Below are positions 51,474-52,009 of a stretch of 52,009 nucleotides of DNA, in pieces. Source of the stretch: Woeseiaceae bacterium (lineage in GTDB: Bacteria; Pseudomonadota; Gammaproteobacteria; Steroidobacterales; Woeseiaceae); NCBI GenBank assembly GCA_028289545.1, contig JANQPG010000058.1, forward strand, positions 1 to 52,009. Direction: 5' to 3'. Positions within the stretch are counted from its first letter, which is position 1; each line of letters begins with the position of its first letter. Made by a program: the position numbers and the translations under genes. Below the pieces are notes generated by a model. It did no database searches and was not told the DNA's origin. It saw only the letters and a list, made by a program, of their open reading frames with translations.

Positions 51474-51916
51474 AGGTCGTCCTGCTCGCCTGTTGTTTTT
51501 GAATTTGTCGTTTTCGAATCTCGAGCGTTGAGCAGCTCCTCGGTATCCAGCCCGAGCCTGTCGATGGTTTCCAGTATCTTCGGCCAGTCCTTTTCGATGA
51601 AGCGGAGACGCTCGTCTTTCAGGAGCTGCTGACGCGCACCGTCGTTGACGAACATGCCGCGGCCGCGTTTTTTCTCGACGAGGCCCTCGTCCACGAGCTC
51701 CTGGTAGCCCTTGAGCACCGTCAGCGGATTCAGCCGGTATTCGGCGGCGACGTTTCGCACCGACGGCAAGGCGTCGCCGTCACCGAGCACGCCTTCGAGA
51801 ATCATCGCCACAACACGATCGCGCAGTTGACGATAAATCGGGATGTCGTCACTCCATTTGGGGTCCATCGAAATGTCGTCGATCCTGTTGTGCGGCTGTA
51901 GGCTTGGGGAAGTCAT
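51470..51916 (-). CDS. GntR-family regulator, YtrA subfamily
   Basis: A 148-residue regulator with an N-terminal winged helix (YRQLRDRVVAMILEGVLGDG, then LPSVRNVAAEYRLNPLTVLK and LVEKKRGRGMFV) and a short C-terminal helical dimer part, the YtrA layout that lacks a large ligand-binding domain. Start at 51916 or at an ATG 16 codons later; neither has a clear ribosome site. It heads the operon and presumably represses it; the operator would lie in the 40 bases upstream, next to the terminator. Confidence 0.87.
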   Translation of the reverse strand: MTSPSLQPHNRIDDISMDPKWSDDIPIYRQLRDRVVAMILEGVLGDGDALPSVRNVAAEYRLNPLTVLKGYQELVDEGLVEKKRGRGMFVNDGARQQLLKDERLRFIEKDWPKILETIDRLGLDTEELLNARDSKTTNSKTTGEQDDL

Positions 51917-51924
51917 TAAACCGT

Positions 51925-51956
51925 AAAAAAGCCGCCGGTCCCATCGGGACCGGCGG
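51925..51956 (-). terminator. Terminator of the gene beyond the right edge
   Basis: CCGCCGGTCCC (51932-51942) and GGGACCGGCGG (51946-51956) form a perfect 11-bp stem with a 3-base loop. On the minus strand it is followed by C and six T (51925-51930), so it ends a leftward transcript coming from the right edge, just before the GntR operon. Confidence 0.9.
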
Positions 51957-51974
51957 AATCACTCCGTCGCTACC

Positions 51975-52009
51975 TTACTCGCCAAAATGACGGAACCTGA
52001 AATCATGGC
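51975..52009 (-). CDS. Tail of an unidentified leftward gene
   Basis: The minus strand reads HDFRFRHFGE and a TAA at 51975-51977, 19 bases before the terminator stem. An alternative frame stays open to a TGA at 51959-51961 (ending SVILASKVATE). The first looks more like a protein end, but 11 codons are too few to choose surely or to name a family. Confidence 0.45.
   Translation of the reverse strand, partial: HDFRFRHFGE

Overview
The window is GC-rich, gene-dense bacterial DNA, almost certainly from a free-living, aerobic or microaerobic gammaproteobacterium. The clues are a GshA-type glutamate-cysteine ligase, a long two-ACT IlvA, a divergent pspF/pspA locus with sigma-54 and IHF sites, a LexA-type box before a UvrD/Rep helicase, several RND pumps, DUF2845 and bactofilin genes, and a GlyGly-CTERM-like tail. 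A marine lineage near Woeseiaceae or Steroidobacterales would fit, but no rRNA or tRNA gene is present to confirm it. I see no phage, insertion sequence or CRISPR array.

Layout. 1-7652: RND efflux genes (the end of one periplasmic adaptor, a terminator, a lipoprotein adaptor and two different inner-membrane pumps). 7696-12245: single genes (lipoprotein, anchored surface protein, EamA transporter, TerB-like protein, DUF418 membrane protein). 12352-12547: an isolated, unrecognised small transcription unit with its own promoter, a 13-base Shine-Dalgarno sequence, a 26-codon frame and a terminator. 12579-15380: a leftward run with an ECF sigma factor, two small membrane proteins, a 68-residue protein and a class V aminotransferase-like enzyme. 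15585-20445: a rightward cassette of DUF1800, DUF1501, an RnfD-like membrane protein and DUF2330. 20494-22560: a DUF2628/pilin-like protein and a Tat-exported epimerase-like protein. 22700-27424: a 2-oxoacid:ferredoxin oxidoreductase (alpha, beta) with an iron-sulfur flavoprotein. 27543-31454: dihydroorotase, divergent threonine deaminase and a class II aldolase. 31482-31844: a gene-poor gap with hairpins and an orphan terminator. 31845-38710: SOS-type helicase, alpha/beta hydrolase, SLC13 transporter with four RCK_C-like domains, and a ferredoxin-reductase-like flavoprotein. 38763-41907: tandem unknown membrane-anchored paralogues and gshA. 42099-46159: DUF2845, bactofilin, a c-di-GMP enzyme and a small exported protein. 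46166-49723: an extended phage-shock locus. 49705-51916: a GntR-ABC operon. The right edge holds a terminator and the tail of one more leftward gene.

How it works together. Much of the window concerns the cell envelope: drug or solvent efflux, membrane-stress sensing (PspF, sigma-54, PspA/B/C and a second PspC-like protein), bactofilin scaffolding, lipoproteins, and an ECF sigma factor with membrane partners. A second theme is redox chemistry: KorAB with a flavoprotein that could pass electrons between NAD(P)H and its own ferredoxin-like domain, an orphan RnfD-like protein, a ferredoxin-reductase-like enzyme, and glutathione synthesis. The most novel-looking item is the 12352-12547 unit. Next are the shared tail motif in the extended psp locus, the RnfD/DUF2330/DUF1501/DUF1800 cassette, and the tandem PxRGS-motif paralogues at 38763-40060.
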